Source of the DNA: an uncultured bacterium
GTDB lineage: Bacteria > Cyanobacteriota > Vampirovibrionia > Gastranaerophilales > Gastranaerophilaceae
Assembly: GCA_947073645.1 (NCBI GenBank)
Contig: CAMTMK010000013.1
Span: forward strand, 1-62,851
Length of the DNA: 62,851 nt
Direction of reading: 5' to 3'
The translations under genes were made by a program, and so were the position numbers. This document shows, piece after piece, positions 62,413-62,851 of this stretch. Below the pieces are notes generated by a model. That model saw only the letters and a list, made by a program, of their open reading frames with translations. It was not told the DNA's origin and did no database searches. Within the stretch, counting starts at the first letter, position 1; the number at the start of each line of letters is the position of its first letter.

Positions 62413-62851
62413 AGATAATTCTTGTATGATTTCTGCAATTTCAGCAGAGACATCGTCCATGCCTGTTATATTTTCTTTTACGGCTTGGGCAAATTCTGCT
62501 TTTTTAAATTCATGCAAGCCTCTGTGTCTATAAAATTCTTCCAAAAATTCTACTTTTGATGTACTTTTATCAAGTCCTTCAATTGGTGCAAGAGAGATAT
62601 TTTGTGTTGTGTAATCAAGAGTTTTTATAAGCAGTGAATTAGGCAGTAAATCTTCAAATTCTCCGCGTTTGACAATGTGAATTTTATCAAAATGTCTAAG
62701 ACGTGGACGAATTTCATGCAGATTTTCTTGAGCATCGTTATCAAGAAGTACAAAAATTGGGATTTTCAGGCATTCTGCATAGTTATAAAAATATTTTACC
62801 ACCTGATTTTTTCCGCCTGCTGAAATTATGTAAATCCCGTTTTTGTTAAGG
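62389..62851 (-). CDS. TOPRIM-type (OLD-like) protein, C-terminal part, runs off the edge
   Basis: The frame stays open to the right edge (about 154 codons). Near the visible start, NKNGIYIISAGGKNQVVKY then IPIFVLLDNDA resembles the TOPRIM domain of OLD-family ATP-dependent nucleases: a G-G-K turn and a D-x-D metal site. The C-terminal ~80 residues are helical. A GTG at 62802 is a possible internal start but would cut the TOPRIM fold, so the gene is treated as partial. It converges on dgkA with a 24-bp overlap. Confidence 0.65.
   Translation of the reverse strand, partial: LNKNGIYIISAGGKNQVVKYFYNYAECLKIPIFVLLDNDAQENLHEIRPRLRHFDKIHIVKRGEFEDLLPNSLLIKTLDYTTQNISLAPIEGLDKSTSKVEFLEEFYRHRGLHEFKKAEFAQAVKENITGMDDVSAEIAEIIQELSLQQIQKS

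Overview
The window is AT-rich bacterial chromosome using the standard bacterial code (TGA is a stop). The gene content suggests a fermentative, DAP-peptidoglycan-making gut bacterium of the Vampirovibrionia/Melainabacteria, most like the order Gastranaerophilales. The pointers are prepilins with an FTLAEVLITLGIIGVVAA-type N-terminus, a pyruvate:ferredoxin oxidoreductase, an RNase E with a basic tail as in the sister cyanobacteria, and several proteins sharing a short N-terminal P-S-F-x-(A/G) motif. The placement is inference from sequence style; no 16S or ribosomal protein gene is present.

Layout. 1-9150 holds a membrane protein, tRNA-Gln, a GT-D type glycosyltransferase with a C10 tract, a two-module radical SAM protein, RNase E/G, a small pilin-like pair, a Bax-inhibitor-1 family protein and an ABC exporter. 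At 9198 is tRNA-Asn. Its 3' end is the apparent target of an integrated element of about 11.4 kb (9267-20664, bounded by a 12-bp direct repeat). The element carries a serine recombinase with a MerR-like partner, a type IIG restriction-modification protein with two small companions and a divergent XRE regulator, a primase/helicase replication operon, and an HTH-AbiH pair. A non-coding scar with gene remnants follows (20700-21425). 21.5-29.2 kb holds a G10-tract acyltransferase, secreted proteins, a BlaI-type repressor operon with a serpin-like protein and RadA, a prepilin and GAPDH. 29.2-33 kb has an M16 protease and an ADP-ribosyltransferase-like protein. 33-43 kb is central metabolism: PurA, an EtfAB/NfnA-like electron-transfer operon with a 58-aa four-cysteine protein, the tRNA-modifying enzyme MtaB and PFOR. 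43-51 kb has a RelA/SpoT-like protein, an RNA methyltransferase, tRNA-Val, a PHP protein, a sigma-70 factor, a frame-broken prepilin with a G9 tract, and RecN. 51-62.8 kb has LysA, the c-di-AMP cyclase CdaA, YitT, lineage-specific membrane proteins, two glycosyltransferases, and the PgpH-YbeY-DgkA cluster. A partial TOPRIM-type gene runs off the right edge.

How parts work together. Three homopolymeric G/C tracts of 9-10 bases sit in three surface-related genes (glycosyltransferase, acyltransferase, prepilin) and look like slipped-strand phase-variation switches. The prepilin reads OFF in this copy, while the other two read ON. CdaA and PgpH make and destroy c-di-AMP. PFOR, the NfnA-like protein and EtfAB form a ferredoxin/NAD(P)H/flavin electron economy. 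At least six genes have a -10 box ending exactly 6 nt before ATG and no ribosome binding site, so leaderless mRNAs seem common here.
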